Shown one piece after another: positions 51,201-57,685 of a stretch of DNA of 64,000 nt. The stretch's first letter is position 1, and every line of letters begins with the position of its first letter. The stretch covers positions 13,649,001-13,713,000 of the forward strand of contig NC_066280.1 of NCBI RefSeq assembly GCF_905404315.1, read 5' to 3'. The notes under the pieces are model-generated. The model had not been told where the DNA came from and did no database searches. It saw only the letters and a list, made by a program, of their open reading frames with translations. Position numbers and translations under genes: made by a program. The DNA is from Leptidea sinapis. Taxonomy: Eukaryota > Arthropoda > Insecta > Lepidoptera > Pieridae.

Positions 51201-53597
51201 CAGTGCGGTTTTCAAGGAACTTTCTTCCTCGTAATACGAAGCTGTGGAATGAGCTTCCTTGTGCGGTGTTTCCGGGACGGTACGACATGGGTACCTTCAA
51301 AAAAAAGCGCGTACACCTTCCTTAAAGGCCGGCAACGCTCTTGTGATTCCTCTGGTGTTGCAAGAGAATGTGGGCGGCGGTGATCACTTAACACCAGGTG
51401 ACCCGTACGCTCGTTTAAAAAAAAAAAAGAAAAAGTAGATCTGGATCACAAATAAACTCGTCGGTACTGCGCGTTAGCGGCGGGGGATTCATGGAAAGTC
51501 ATCAAGTATGTATGCATCTCGCATTAACTCAAGGTCTTCGTAAAATCCTCAGTCATTATTGGTCAGCTTAAATTTATTATGATCATCTTTGGGAAAGCTG
51601 ATATGGCGTCGTGATCTATCGCCCCACCAAACTCCACAAATGTGATCTGGATAGGCCACACTCTCTCAAGGGATTTCAACTATATGTACCGAATGGAACC
51701 CTCAAGGAAATTAAAAATGTGATCATGCATTGTATTCCAAGTTATTGAAGAGTTGGACATGAATGCTTGTCATTTACATGAGCATTTTTTTAATTTATTT
51801 TGTAGGATTATTTATTAAAATAAAGAAGGGTGACCCCTTCAAAATAAAGATGGTGTTTCACACATTTTGGGGTAAAATTAGATTTATGGTGAACATAGTG
51901 CCCCAGAGAACAGTCCACATACAGTTTTATTTCTACTAAGAGCAACGAAGATAGAGCTCTGTTGGATTATCTGGACAATCAATGGTTTATTGTTTATGAT
52001 AATGATAGTGAAAAAATTATCAAGTGTAAAATAAAAACAACTTACTTGTTATATCATAGACAACAACAGCCACTGTAGAATCTCGTATATACGAGGGAAT
52101 TAAGGACCGGAATCTCTCTTGGCCAGCTGTATCCCATAGTTGCAGCCGTACTGTGCGGTCCTCAAGGTACATTGTTTTGGACAAGAAGTCTATGCCAATG
52201 GTTGCCTATGTAAAGGATAAATTTGTTAAATACACATTAGGTTTGATGCAGTTCTTTTTTTTGGAAGGGAATGAATTACTGTAAGTGCTCTCTTAAAACA
52301 CCAAAAGAAACGAACTGGACTGCCTCTTTGGTGGGACTATCTAATTTTCTATGTATAAGGAAAATGGATATCTATAAAAAAATATTAATAGTCTGTTTTA
52401 ATAATTAATTTCTGTTCAGGTTCAAACTCTGATTGCGCGGCATGCCTCAGATTGGCACGATTTTGGAGCTTGTGCGAGGCTCTGTCAATGTGTATTATTT
52501 TAGATGTAGCAATATATTGCTTATAATTAGGATGATTTGAGTGAATGTATCAGAAAGCTATTGAAACAAGCTATAAGACCATGCAAAATAAATCATCTTA
52601 TAAACAAAATAAGGGTCAGAACTTGCTGAGGGAGTAAGTTGCCGTAATGCAATTTCGGTTTTGGTGTATCTGAAAAATCTAGTGCCCTGGGACATTGCCG
52701 ATTTGGGAAGGTTAAATAACAAAAATATTCAATAAAAATTGATACACAATTTTTTATGTCAAAAACTAGACACTAATATTATCATTATCTGATTGTGAGT
52801 TTAGACTATTAATGAACCAAAAACATTAAATAGCTATGAGAAAGCAATCAATCTGTGTGTATAAAACCAAGATAATTACTTAGACTGTATATTTTATTTA
52901 ATTAACTTCACTTTATTTGTATACTTTGTGTTCTTATTTATTTATCTGATGTTTAGTACTTGAGACATTGTACTAGTAACAAAATAATCATCATAAAATG
53001 CATTACTAAATAAAAACATATTATAATATAATATTGCAATAATTTATCTTAAAATAAATTTATAAAAATGAATATCAAAGAAAATCAAATGTTATTTCTT
53101 ATTATGAGATCTTTATCTAGGCTGAACTTACAAAATAATTTAATGATTAATAGGTAATAAAACTAACCTGATAAGTATTGTCGAAGCTGTCATACATAAA
53201 CCTAGTGATAAGTGATGTCTTTCCCACTGAAAAACAAAACTTTCTTTATAAACTGAATAACATAATTTTATTAATTATAATGACAGTACGAATACAGACA
53301 TTCGTCATAATCTCGAGACGTAGCACACATAAAGATTTTAAATTTTTACTAGAAGCTCATCATTTTCAATAAATTGAATGCCGGTATATAATGAAGTGCA
53401 ATCAATGCATACTTAAAAAATGTAGGTCACAAATTCAATAAGTCTAGACGAATCTATATATCTACGTGTCGTGAATTTAAAAAGTATTAAAAATGTACGA
53501 CTCACTTGTAAACTGTGAATGACTTACCACTCTGTTCACCTAGAAAAACCAATTTGAATTTGCGCAACGGGTTACCGAATTCACCAGATGCAGACAT
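27218..53597 (-). CDS. Rab6: Rab6 small GTPase, complete, six coding exons
   Basis: Golgi Rab GTPase that controls retrograde Golgi-to-ER and endosome-to-Golgi traffic (family knowledge). Join on the minus strand: 53597-53528, 53226-53168, 52205-52046, 32220-32015, 30976-30910, 27285-27218; 630 nt, 209 residues plus stop, against 208 in most animals. All junctions are GT-AG and in phase. Visible motifs: P-loop GEQSVGKT (20-27), switch I with ATIGIDF (44-50), WDTAGQE (67-73, catalytic Gln72), NKTD (126-129), ETSAK (154-158), and a C-terminal GCAC double-cysteine signal for geranylgeranylation. The N-terminal NPLRKFKLVFLGEQS and the switch block are diagnostic for Rab6. Intron 3 is about 20 kb and holds most of the repeats in the window. 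Confidence 0.98.
27860..28482 (+). mobile_element. LINE 3' end (third family) in a Rab6 intron
   Basis: Encodes ILTLTSLYIGDMCVFVHKHP, then NTRYPNKLLIPKCEL and YMAIIIYNKLPDH, then in a broken frame LTTWLTKNCFYSIND: the usual C-terminus of a Jockey/CR1-type reverse transcriptase. The copy ends in an AATAAAGATTATTATTATT tail. Confidence 0.65.
28511..29254. mobile_element. MITE with GGCCCGATATCCACCAAAGC ends, containing a nested MITE
   Basis: Left GGCCCGATATCCACCAAAGC, right CTTTGGTGGATACCGGGCC, same family as the inner element at 7.73-8.06 kb. It is interrupted by the element at 28667-28966. Confidence 0.6.
28667..28966. mobile_element. Nested MITE with CGTTCCCAATAT ends
   Basis: Left CGTTCCCAATATTCAGTCTAT, right ATAGATAGTATATTGGGAACG, about 300 bases. 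Two more inverted blocks inside (TGTCCCAATAAACTTATC and GGGTATATTGGGACAG). Confidence 0.6.
30040..30213 (+). CDS. Unrecognised 57-aa ORF inside a Rab6 intron
   Basis: An ATG-initiated frame, MHKSKLVLKEESGIVEETKA then SLTSSSKTMLLTPRL, ending in PNPIPNYMK and TAA. A pyrimidine-rich CTATTTCAG acceptor lies just upstream (29991-29999), with an in-frame stop at 30019-30021, so the ATG would be a real start in a terminal exon. The composition is unusually protein-like for this AT-rich intron. No family recognised; it could be a decayed piece of a mobile element. Confidence 0.2.
   Translation: MHKSKLVLKEESGIVEETKASLTSSSKTMLLTPRLVEPPPTDTLSLNIPNPIPNYMK
30910..30976 (-). CDS. Rab6: Rab6 coding exon 5
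   Basis: The exon is 67 nt and encodes LFRRVAAALPGMDSAESKPP plus ED and one base. This is the helix following the G domain and the start of the hypervariable tail. The acceptor is TTTTAG and the donor GACA/GTATCC. It is too short to appear as an open frame and was found by reading the minus strand. Confidence 0.96.
31110..31420 (+). mobile_element. Old LINE 3' fragment
   Basis: Translates in broken frames to LIPTAQFQHRITSHKLRYHP and later NEFPCAVLPE, a diverged relative of the LINE C-terminus. Lies between Rab6 exons 5 and 4. Confidence 0.55.
32015..32220 (-). CDS. Rab6: Rab6 coding exon 4
   Basis: The exon is 206 nt, residues 97-165. It has the guanine-binding motifs NKTD (126-129) and ETSAK (154-158), and ends in phase 0 after NVKQ at a CAG/GTGTGT donor. 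It is GC-rich, so it opens false frames on the + strand. Confidence 0.97.
32548..32806. mobile_element. MITE family with GTCTAGATAGA ends, copy 3, with terminal hairpin
   Basis: Left TACGTCTAGATAGACTGTGA. Body shares ACTAACACAAAGTGTTATAC and GGCCTGTTTTTATCGGTTGT with copy 2. The right end carries a perfect 28+28 base inverted repeat (32735-32794). Confidence 0.6.
32735..32794. repeat. Perfect 28+28 base inverted repeat with 4-base loop
   Basis: Arms 32735-32762 and 32767-32794, loop AAGA. At the right end of a MITE copy. Confidence 0.9.
33080..33250 (+). repeat. Common lepidopteran LINE-tail-like repeat
   Basis: AAGAGCGCAGAAAAAGAATG...GAGAGTTTCTTGCGCAGCTT...GAAGCGGTAGTAGTATC, a block I associate with lepidopteran retroelement 3' regions. 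No coding frame. Confidence 0.4.
34030..34395 (-). repeat. Dispersed repeat (same family), reverse copy
   Basis: Contains CGTTGAAAGCTCCCAGGCGG and CAGACAGACAGAAGAAAGC; diverged from the copies at 37.5 and 46.3 kb. Confidence 0.5.
34416..34954. mobile_element. hAT-type non-autonomous element with subterminal TATCCGG repeats
   Basis: Element 34424-34946 with a perfect 17-base inverted terminus TAGAGATGAAACGGATA. Flanks ACATAAAG and ATATAAAG are an 8-base duplication with one change, the hAT size. Each end has a cluster of ATCCGGC/GCCGGAT copies, as expected for hAT transposase-binding arrays. Confidence 0.75.
34955..35375 (+). repeat. Remnant of a GCTGACCCAGCAAACGTTGT repeat split by a hAT element
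   Basis: The left part is 34389-34415 (AGCTGACCCAGCAAACGTTG). The right part continues after the hAT copy with AAAATCGGTCGAGCCGTTTA and ACACGAGAATTTTATATAT. A familiar lepidopteran repeat end. Confidence 0.5.
35376..37529. other. Rab6 intron 3, no gene recognised
   Basis: AT-rich. 35766-35790 resembles the LINE 3' UTR (GTGATTCCTCTGGTATTGCA). 36530-37390 holds many CGAT/ATCG-rich blocks that may be an old element without clear ends. Confidence 0.4.
37530..37980 (-). repeat. Dispersed repeat (same family as 46.3-46.9 kb), reverse copy
   Basis: Contains TTTATTATACCGCTTTATAA, TCGTTGAAAGCTCTCTG and a (GACA)n run at 37916-37932. Confidence 0.6.
38645..39135. repeat. Head-to-head pair of the SINE-like family
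   Basis: 38645-38780 matches the family in minus orientation (CACCTTGAGACATAAGATGT) and 38828-39135 matches in plus orientation (GGAGGCTCCTTTGCACAGGG to an A-run near 39129), so the two can fold back on each other. Confidence 0.7.
39599..39794 (+). CDS. Unrecognised candidate terminal exon nested in Rab6 intron 3
   Basis: The open frame is preceded by a good acceptor (TGATTTCAG ending about 39599). It reads KANKILVPMYILFASWNWLQ, then HRGEIARFVSFLGKWTRKCF, and ends RSDTL with TAA. An AATAAA overlaps just after the stop (about 39793-39798). The segment is richer in G+C than its surroundings. If real it is the last exon of a + strand gene nested in Rab6; no upstream exon was found. It may instead derive from a transposon. 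Confidence 0.25.
39882..42180 (-). mobile_element. Second LINE (Jockey/CR1-like), inactivated
   Basis: Minus-strand element with poly(A) at 39882-39893. Open pieces: 41872-41345 (RT N-terminal region with LDSNKGPGPDGIPSFFIKF), 41047-40823 (VPSGVPQGSHLGPLLF and LLYADDLKIF), 40807-40325 (C-terminal region with NAKDLGITFDTSLSF and SVLEYGSPVWSPYQ). A 20-base tandem duplication (41361-41400) and a 40-base palindrome (41083-41122) break the frame. 5' truncated; no endonuclease seen. Distinct family from the 61.8-64 kb LINE. Confidence 0.88.
41083..41122. repeat. Perfect 40-base palindrome inside LINE RT
   Basis: Two 20-base arms, axis between 41102 and 41103 (GGGTCA/TGACCC). The sense-strand left arm encodes NLLRWVM, normal for the RT; the second arm replaces the expected sequence. 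Confidence 0.9.
42181..44514. other. Rab6 intron 3, no gene recognised
   Basis: A 107-codon plus frame (42730-43053) and short coding-like scraps near 43290-43415 match no family I know. Probably unclassified repeats. Confidence 0.4.
44515..44940 (-). mobile_element. LINE C-terminal fragment
   Basis: The minus strand encodes NVNTRNRHKLIMPTTRLSRV then KSFVGRCICFYNRIPENVQN, a conserved LINE C-terminus, followed by its 3' UTR. A second copy lies at 8740-9060 and a scrap at about 2617-2670. Confidence 0.7.
45985..46312 (+). mobile_element. RTE-type LINE C-terminal fragment
   Basis: Reads AQRAMERAMLGVSLRDRMRN and IRRRTKV, then after frameshifts KWQWAGHIVRRTDGRWG and a TGATGATGATGA tail. This is the usual end of lepidopteran RTE elements. 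Confidence 0.7.
46320..46870 (+). repeat. Dispersed repeat (GTGGTTCTCGAGGAAGGTTT family)
   Basis: Shared in the reverse sense with 37530-37980 and 34090-34390, and with the two halves around the LINE insertion at 21.6-22.2 kb. Includes GAGAGCTTTCTACGAAATCG and TTATAAAGCGGTATAATAAA. Common non-coding lepidopteran repeat type. Confidence 0.6.
46882..47417 (+). repeat. GGGTTCCGT-family repeat, copy 1
   Basis: Starts AGGGTTCCGTAGTCAAATGG and ends CTACGGAACCCTTCATGG plus CGCACTTGGCCGC, a very common lepidopteran repeat. Non-coding. Confidence 0.65.
47490..47790 (+). repeat. Relative of the 56.07-56.82 kb element, right half
   Basis: Shares GCCATGCCAGCGCTCAT, TTATTTTCTTGAAAACGGTG and TTCGTGCTACGGTATACTA with 56540-56818. 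No left terminus seen. Confidence 0.5.
47936..48512 (+). repeat. GGGTTCCGT-family repeat, copy 2
   Basis: Same unit as 46882-47417 (AAATGGCAAAAAACGGAACC to CTACGGAACCCATCATAGGC), diverged, in the same orientation 1.05 kb further on. Confidence 0.65.
48680..48830 (+). repeat. Dispersed repeat shared with 33355-33500
   Basis: Both have CTTTGCTCAGACTTCGTTTACG-like and TAGTCATTTGACAGC segments in the same order. Confidence 0.45.
48949..49311 (+). mobile_element. Helitron-like element
   Basis: Begins A/TCTATATATATAAAAATG and ends GTCTGTCGGGTCAGCTAG/T, consistent with Helitron insertion between A and T, TC start and CTRR end. Body contains TCGAGAACGGCTGGACCGA. No rep/helicase. Further ends of this kind at about 47440-47472, 22325-22360 and (reverse) 2545-2570. 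Confidence 0.5.
50021..50042. repeat. (TA)n microsatellite
   Basis: About ten TA units. Another broken (TA)n lies at 17632-17662. Confidence 0.9.
50429..50660. mobile_element. MITE with CCTAAACACATAGTCGGATT ends
   Basis: About 232 bases. TTTCATAATAGCCTAAACAC on the left is mirrored by GTGTTTAGGTCATTATGAAA on the right, and the TCGGATT / AATCCGA block extends the inverted repeat to over 30 bases. Confidence 0.7.
50960..51432 (+). mobile_element. 5'-truncated 3' end of the same LINE family
   Basis: Encodes CERLDHLALRRDASLCVFYR through KLWNELPCAVFPGRYDMG, then the 3' UTR (CCTCTGGTGTTGCAAGAG...CACCAGGTGACCCGTACGCT) and a poly(A) at 51417-51432. Nearly unbroken, so a fairly young copy; in Rab6 intron 3, opposite in sense to Rab6. 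Confidence 0.85.
52046..52205 (-). CDS. Rab6: Rab6 coding exon 3
   Basis: The exon is 160 nt, residues 44-96 plus one base. It carries ATIGIDFLSKTMYLED, the WDTAGQE switch II block, and the VYDIT strand. The acceptor is TTTACATAG and the donor ACAA/GTAAGT. Confidence 0.97.
53168..53226 (-). CDS. Rab6: Rab6 coding exon 2
   Basis: The exon is 59 nt and encodes VGKTSLITRFMYDSFDNTYQ: the P-loop lysine and threonine and the start of switch I. The acceptor is TTTTTCAG and the donor CAG/GTTAGT, phase 0. A 60-base exon like this is too short to stand out as an open frame. Confidence 0.97.
53528..53597 (-). CDS. Rab6: Rab6 coding exon 1
   Basis: The exon starts at the ATG of MSASGEFGNPLRKFK, the usual Rab6 N-terminus. 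It ends after GEQS plus one base at a GTAAGT donor, so the first intron splits the P-loop. Confidence 0.97.
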
Positions 53598-53760
53598 CGT
53601 GCTACTTTTAAATTATATTATTTAGTTAAAACTATAATTTCACAATTATTCTTATCACAGAAAACTACATGAACAATGACAGTTCAAGCCACTCCTGTGG
53701 CACACGAGCGCAGCGCCGCCACGTTATGAAAGACTGCTTGACACTGACAGCGACAGTATT
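53598..53760 (-). promoter_or_regulatory. Rab6: Rab6 5' UTR and promoter interval
   Basis: This interval is immediately upstream of the Rab6 ATG. It contains a short GC-rich patch (about 53700-53725, GCGCAGCGCCGCC) in otherwise AT-rich DNA and no clear TATA box at a fitting distance. Its role is inferred from position only. Confidence 0.35.
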
Positions 53761-54149
53761 GATTTTTTTAAATAAACTAGGCTGGGCTAGGGCCAAACTA
53801 CATAGATATTAAATAAGTATTATACTTCCTCTATGTCGATATTAAACTATGTTATAAGTAATAATAACAGTGTACGTGCGTTGGCCAGTACATGTTATAT
53901 TTTATAATAATAAATAACATAATTCGTTTCTTTTATATTGATCTTGACATATATTTTCTTAAATTACCTGCAATGCATGTTAAATTTTACTTTGCGCTTA
54001 TAGGTTACTTACTAAATACTTATTATTTATCATCCTCCAAGCCACGAGGCTCAGCAATTTATTTTATGTCTATTTATAATTTATATAAATTGCTTACATA
54101 ACTTAAATTGCTAACATTGCTTAAATTTAGTAAGTGTCAAAAATTTGCT

Positions 54150-54262
54150 CTTCATTTCGTACCGCGTCTATCACGCGAAGCACTCACAACAGCTGTTTTA
54201 GCTAATTCCTGATGCTGAATTCCATCACATGTCACAAAATCCAAGACAATCCTCAGCATCAA
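54150..54262 (+). mobile_element. Very decayed LINE scrap
   Basis: TACCGCGTCTATCACGCGAA and CTGATGCTGAATTCCATCAC correspond to the YRIYHGE and LIPAAEFHL parts of the LINE C-terminus, with stops between. Upstream of Rab6. Confidence 0.4.
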
Positions 54263-55242
54263 CTGAAGAATAATTTTTTTCCATGTTATTTTCAAGTTGA
54301 TATGACGTCAGAACCTTCCAAATAGCTCTTGCGTATTATAAGATGACAACGCTTTTGTGTCACTGTGCAGTCACATTTCTCTCATCGCTTCCGAAGCAGT
54401 GAATGATTTAATTGACATCAAATAGTATTTGAAAGGAATCTATTTTAAAAAATAAAAGCCTTTTATGTGATTCCACTGGAAGTGCAAGACAGCAGGAGCG
54501 GTCTTATATCACTTACCATCACATGGTACTCAGGCCCAAAATATACATTATAACCATAATGCAAAACAGCCAAATAAGTGTCGTTTTAGAGTACGAAACA
54601 GAAGATTATATGGCTTTTTCTGTATTATTAAAAGTAGCGGGAGGCATTAGCTATATTAGGTTTTTTTTATTCGGCGCAATACCGGCTTAGGTCTTATGAT
54701 GAGAACGCCAATTTACGAAAATGTCAGAACTAGGGAGATTAGGGAGTAATTAGGTAGTTACGACATCGCGCCATGAAACCTATGCATGATAATAGGTAGA
54801 ATAAAACAAAGCAATATTTTCTCGTTATATAATGTAATACAGGCAGATATAAATATTAACAAAAACTTTATGAAATAAATAGAGCACAGCTTTCATTGCT
54901 ACTATGCCACTGTTTATTTGTACCGATTTCCAACATCAATAAGAATTTAAAATTAATACCGCCATCAACATTTTCATTTCACTTAATATAATGGTCAAAG
55001 ATTTTGTAAAATAAAATTTGTATCATATTTGTGTAACATGGCACATTGATAAAATATTTCCGAACAAAGATACTTTAGTCGGGTAGATACCTACTTTCTA
55101 TTGCGATGCAGCAATTTGCTCTATGCTTATAAAACAAAAAGGCAAAAAAAAACAATTGTTTCAATTATTTATATGACATGGTCATATTATTTGTACAGGT
55201 CATATGGTTGTAAGAAATGTAACATAAAAAGTATGCAGGCTT

Positions 55243-55690
55243 AGATTAAGGATTATCTGCCATCTGGATATCTGGATCTCCGCTGCCAAATACTGCAGGC
55301 GTAGTCGCAAAGTCGGCAACTAATACTACGCTCAAGTGGGCGTACTCGAGCCAGTTTCGCACAATGTGTGATATTGACGTGCCACATGTTCTGTTAAACT
55401 TTGCTAATATTTTAAACTAAAATGCCGGGTTGCGTGGCAAAACTTTGTAAAAATAATACTACAAGAAATAAGAAAGGCACTGGGATCACATATCATCAGT
55501 AAGTATTTTGTATTTTATTAATTTCACACGAAGCGTATGTTACAAAATTTTAAAGATGCCATTGAGTGGCAAGATCCGGCACTGAGCTCCAATCAGATAC
55601 CACACTACCTAAGAACAATAGCTTTTTTATTACGGCAACAATTAGATGCTTGTGTGCGTGGCATCTTACCACGTGGCACCATTTCTGTTA
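55243..55690 (+). mobile_element. THAP-bearing element, copy B
   Basis: Runs from GCTTAGATTAAGG to GGCATCTTACCACG. It shares a leader (CGTAGTCGCAAAG...GGGCGTACTCGAGCC), the THAP exon and intron start with the copies at 11.1-11.5 and 58.1-58.4 kb. Its last about 65 bases (AAGAACAATAGC...GTGCGTGGCATCTT) are inverted relative to those copies. Non-autonomous derivative of a P-like/THAP transposon by inference. Confidence 0.6.
55422..55498 (+). CDS. THAP zinc-finger first exon carried by a repeat
   Basis: ATG then PGCVAKLCKNNTTRNKKGTG and ITYH, ending at a TCA/GTAAGT donor in phase 2. C-x4-C near the start and a YHxF-type end at an exon boundary are typical of THAP domains, found in P-element transposases and THAP proteins. 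No second exon with the later Cys/His pair was found nearby. Degraded copies at about 11300-11360 and 58200-58260 lack the ATG or are broken, so this is a mobile-element exon, not a host gene. Confidence 0.6.
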
Positions 55691-56072
55691 ATTAAATTAC
55701 TATCTAAGTCAAAAACTAACATGACAGACATCAGTATGCCCATAAAATTGAGTAATTCATCAACTGTCCGCATGGAGCTGGTTTCACTATGATGGGATTA
55801 TAATATCAGTGTGAGTTCCAACATACTCGTATTTCGTAAAATATCATATTTCGTAAGGAAATATGATATTTTTTTTTATAATTAGTATATATACAGTTTT
55901 TTTATGCAAGATTAGTTATTATGTTCATAATGGCTAAGAATAATCGCCACATAGGATGTTTGCACCACATACTATTAGATATCGGCGTGAAAGGACAACG
56001 AGATAAATGGTAATATAGGTAATATTTCATTTGAATTACAATAGCTTGTATGTTTATTTTCCGGTTAAAACT

Positions 56073-56818
56073 TAGTATCCCGTAGCACGAATATACGAGA
56101 TAAAAATACTGTAATTGATAGAGCTTTAGTTCACAATTATAATGCTACCACTCTTATTACAAAGTAATGCACCGTTCCAGAGAAAAAATCATTATAACCT
56201 TACCTCAAATTACGACCTTTTTAAGGGTTTCTAAGGGGAGGAAAGAAAGGGACACGCTTACAATTATTAGTCTCTGGCACTAGCCGGCCGCAGCCGCGGC
56301 ACACTATGCTCGGCTTGTGCGTTGTTTTAACTGTTCTAACATAACCTAACATAATCAATTTTTATAAATTGTAGTTTATAGAGCTGTGGTCCACAATTAT
56401 AGTGCTACTAATCTTATTACAAGGTAGGTAATGCACAGTTTAGCAACTACGATAGAAACGGCATAAAAATTATGTTTTATCTATAGAAAATAAAATAAAA
56501 ATGGTGGGTTCTAGTCTTTTTAGTCTTAAAATTAGTATTGATGAATCAGTCTAGTCTGTCCCATACTATTTTTTACGTTTAATTTTACTGTTTTTCATTT
56601 ACAATTAACAGTTATTAGCGAGTTTTTTGCCTCCCAAAGCCATGCCAGCGCTCATGTACCGTTTTATTTACGTAATTTAGGCGTTTTAGTTTAGACTTTT
56701 TTTCGTTATTTTCTTGAAAATGGTGCATTACCATGTAATAAGATCGTGGTCGCATCGTGGACTAAAACTCTAACAACTACAATATTTTTTACCTCCTAAT
56801 TCGTGCTACGGGATACTA
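56073..56818. mobile_element. TIR element with TAGTATCCCGTAGCACGAAT ends
   Basis: A perfect 20-base inverted terminus, 746 bases apart. A single-ended relative occupies about 47490-47790. A 45-base internal GC patch (56281-56325, CGGCCGCAGCCGCGGC) has no coding potential. Confidence 0.7.
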
Positions 56819-57262
56819 CCTAAGTCCAACCCTATTTTCTCAACGAATATAAATGTAACAAATTAATTTATATTTTTTTGAAATTATTCACATAGATTGC
56901 TTGTATGCCCAAAATATCTTTGGTTTTTAAATACATAATTAATGTTAGCTATAACAAAATAAAGATACATCCATAGGTATAACTTAATTTAAAACTAAAA
57001 TTTAATGAGATTTAGTGAAAATCCCAACTATGTACAATAATTTAGTTTATTATTTTTTATAAATAAAATATATAATAAAATATGCAACACCTGATGGTTC
57101 TAGTCAAAATTATTGAAATATTAAATTGTTTTCAAAGTGAAAATCCTCATAAAATTATTTACTCAAATTATTGATCTATTTAAACATACCTTTTAAATGT
57201 ATTGAAATTTAACACAAAAAATAACTGCATATATGGTGAAAAAAAAATGTCTTCTTACTCAC

Positions 57263-57317
57263 CTGTGAACCATGCCTCATTATAGTACTTTTCGTTTAAA
57301 ATCTTATTGGTCAACAT
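57263..57317 (-). CDS. Unrecognised candidate 18-codon first exon 45 bases after the FAM8A1-like stop
   Basis: ATG in AAAAAGATGT context, then LTNKILNEKYYNEAWFT and one base, ending at a near-perfect donor CACAG/GTGAGTAAG. I found no partner exon at lower coordinates. It could be the start of a tandem gene, an alternative 3' region of the FAM8A1-like transcript, or chance. Confidence 0.2.
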
Positions 57318-57361
57318 CTTTTTGACTTTAGCAATTTAAATTATATCTTAAAAGTATAGAA

Positions 57362-57685
57362 CTAAGGTGCATTCCGCCTTGGTGGGAACATATTTTCCTC
57401 AACAACAATAACACCGCATAACAAATCATACCCTGTACGGTTATACCGGAACACGAACAGGATTACGCATAGAGGAAAAAGCAGAGATATGAGAAAATTT
57501 TTCAAAAGTGAACGGAACAGTGCTATGCCAAATGTGAGTGGTGTTCCTGGGTATAGCAGCACAGTTTCTTTTGGCCTGCCTTCAACAGGTATAACAGCTG
57601 ATGCAGTGACTACTCGTAAGCCAAGTAGTGCCTTGCCAGGGGTGGCACCACCCATGCGACCAACACTACTACTTAGACAAAATGC
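57362..57685 (-). CDS. FAM8A1-like coding exon 4 and stop
   Basis: The acceptor is CCTGTTTCAG and the exon begins in phase 0 (AFCLSSSVGRMGGATPGK). It holds the RDD signature GGATPGKxLLGLRVV, the third helix and the C-terminal RTGYDLLCGVIVVEEN, and ends with TAG at 57362-57364. The ATG inside the exon (57655) is internal, not a start. Confidence 0.93.
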   Translation of the reverse strand, partial: AFCLSSSVGRMGGATPGKALLGLRVVTASAVIPVEGRPKETVLLYPGTPLTFGIALFRSLLKNFLISLLFPLCVILFVFRYNRTGYDLLCGVIVVEENMFPPRRNAP

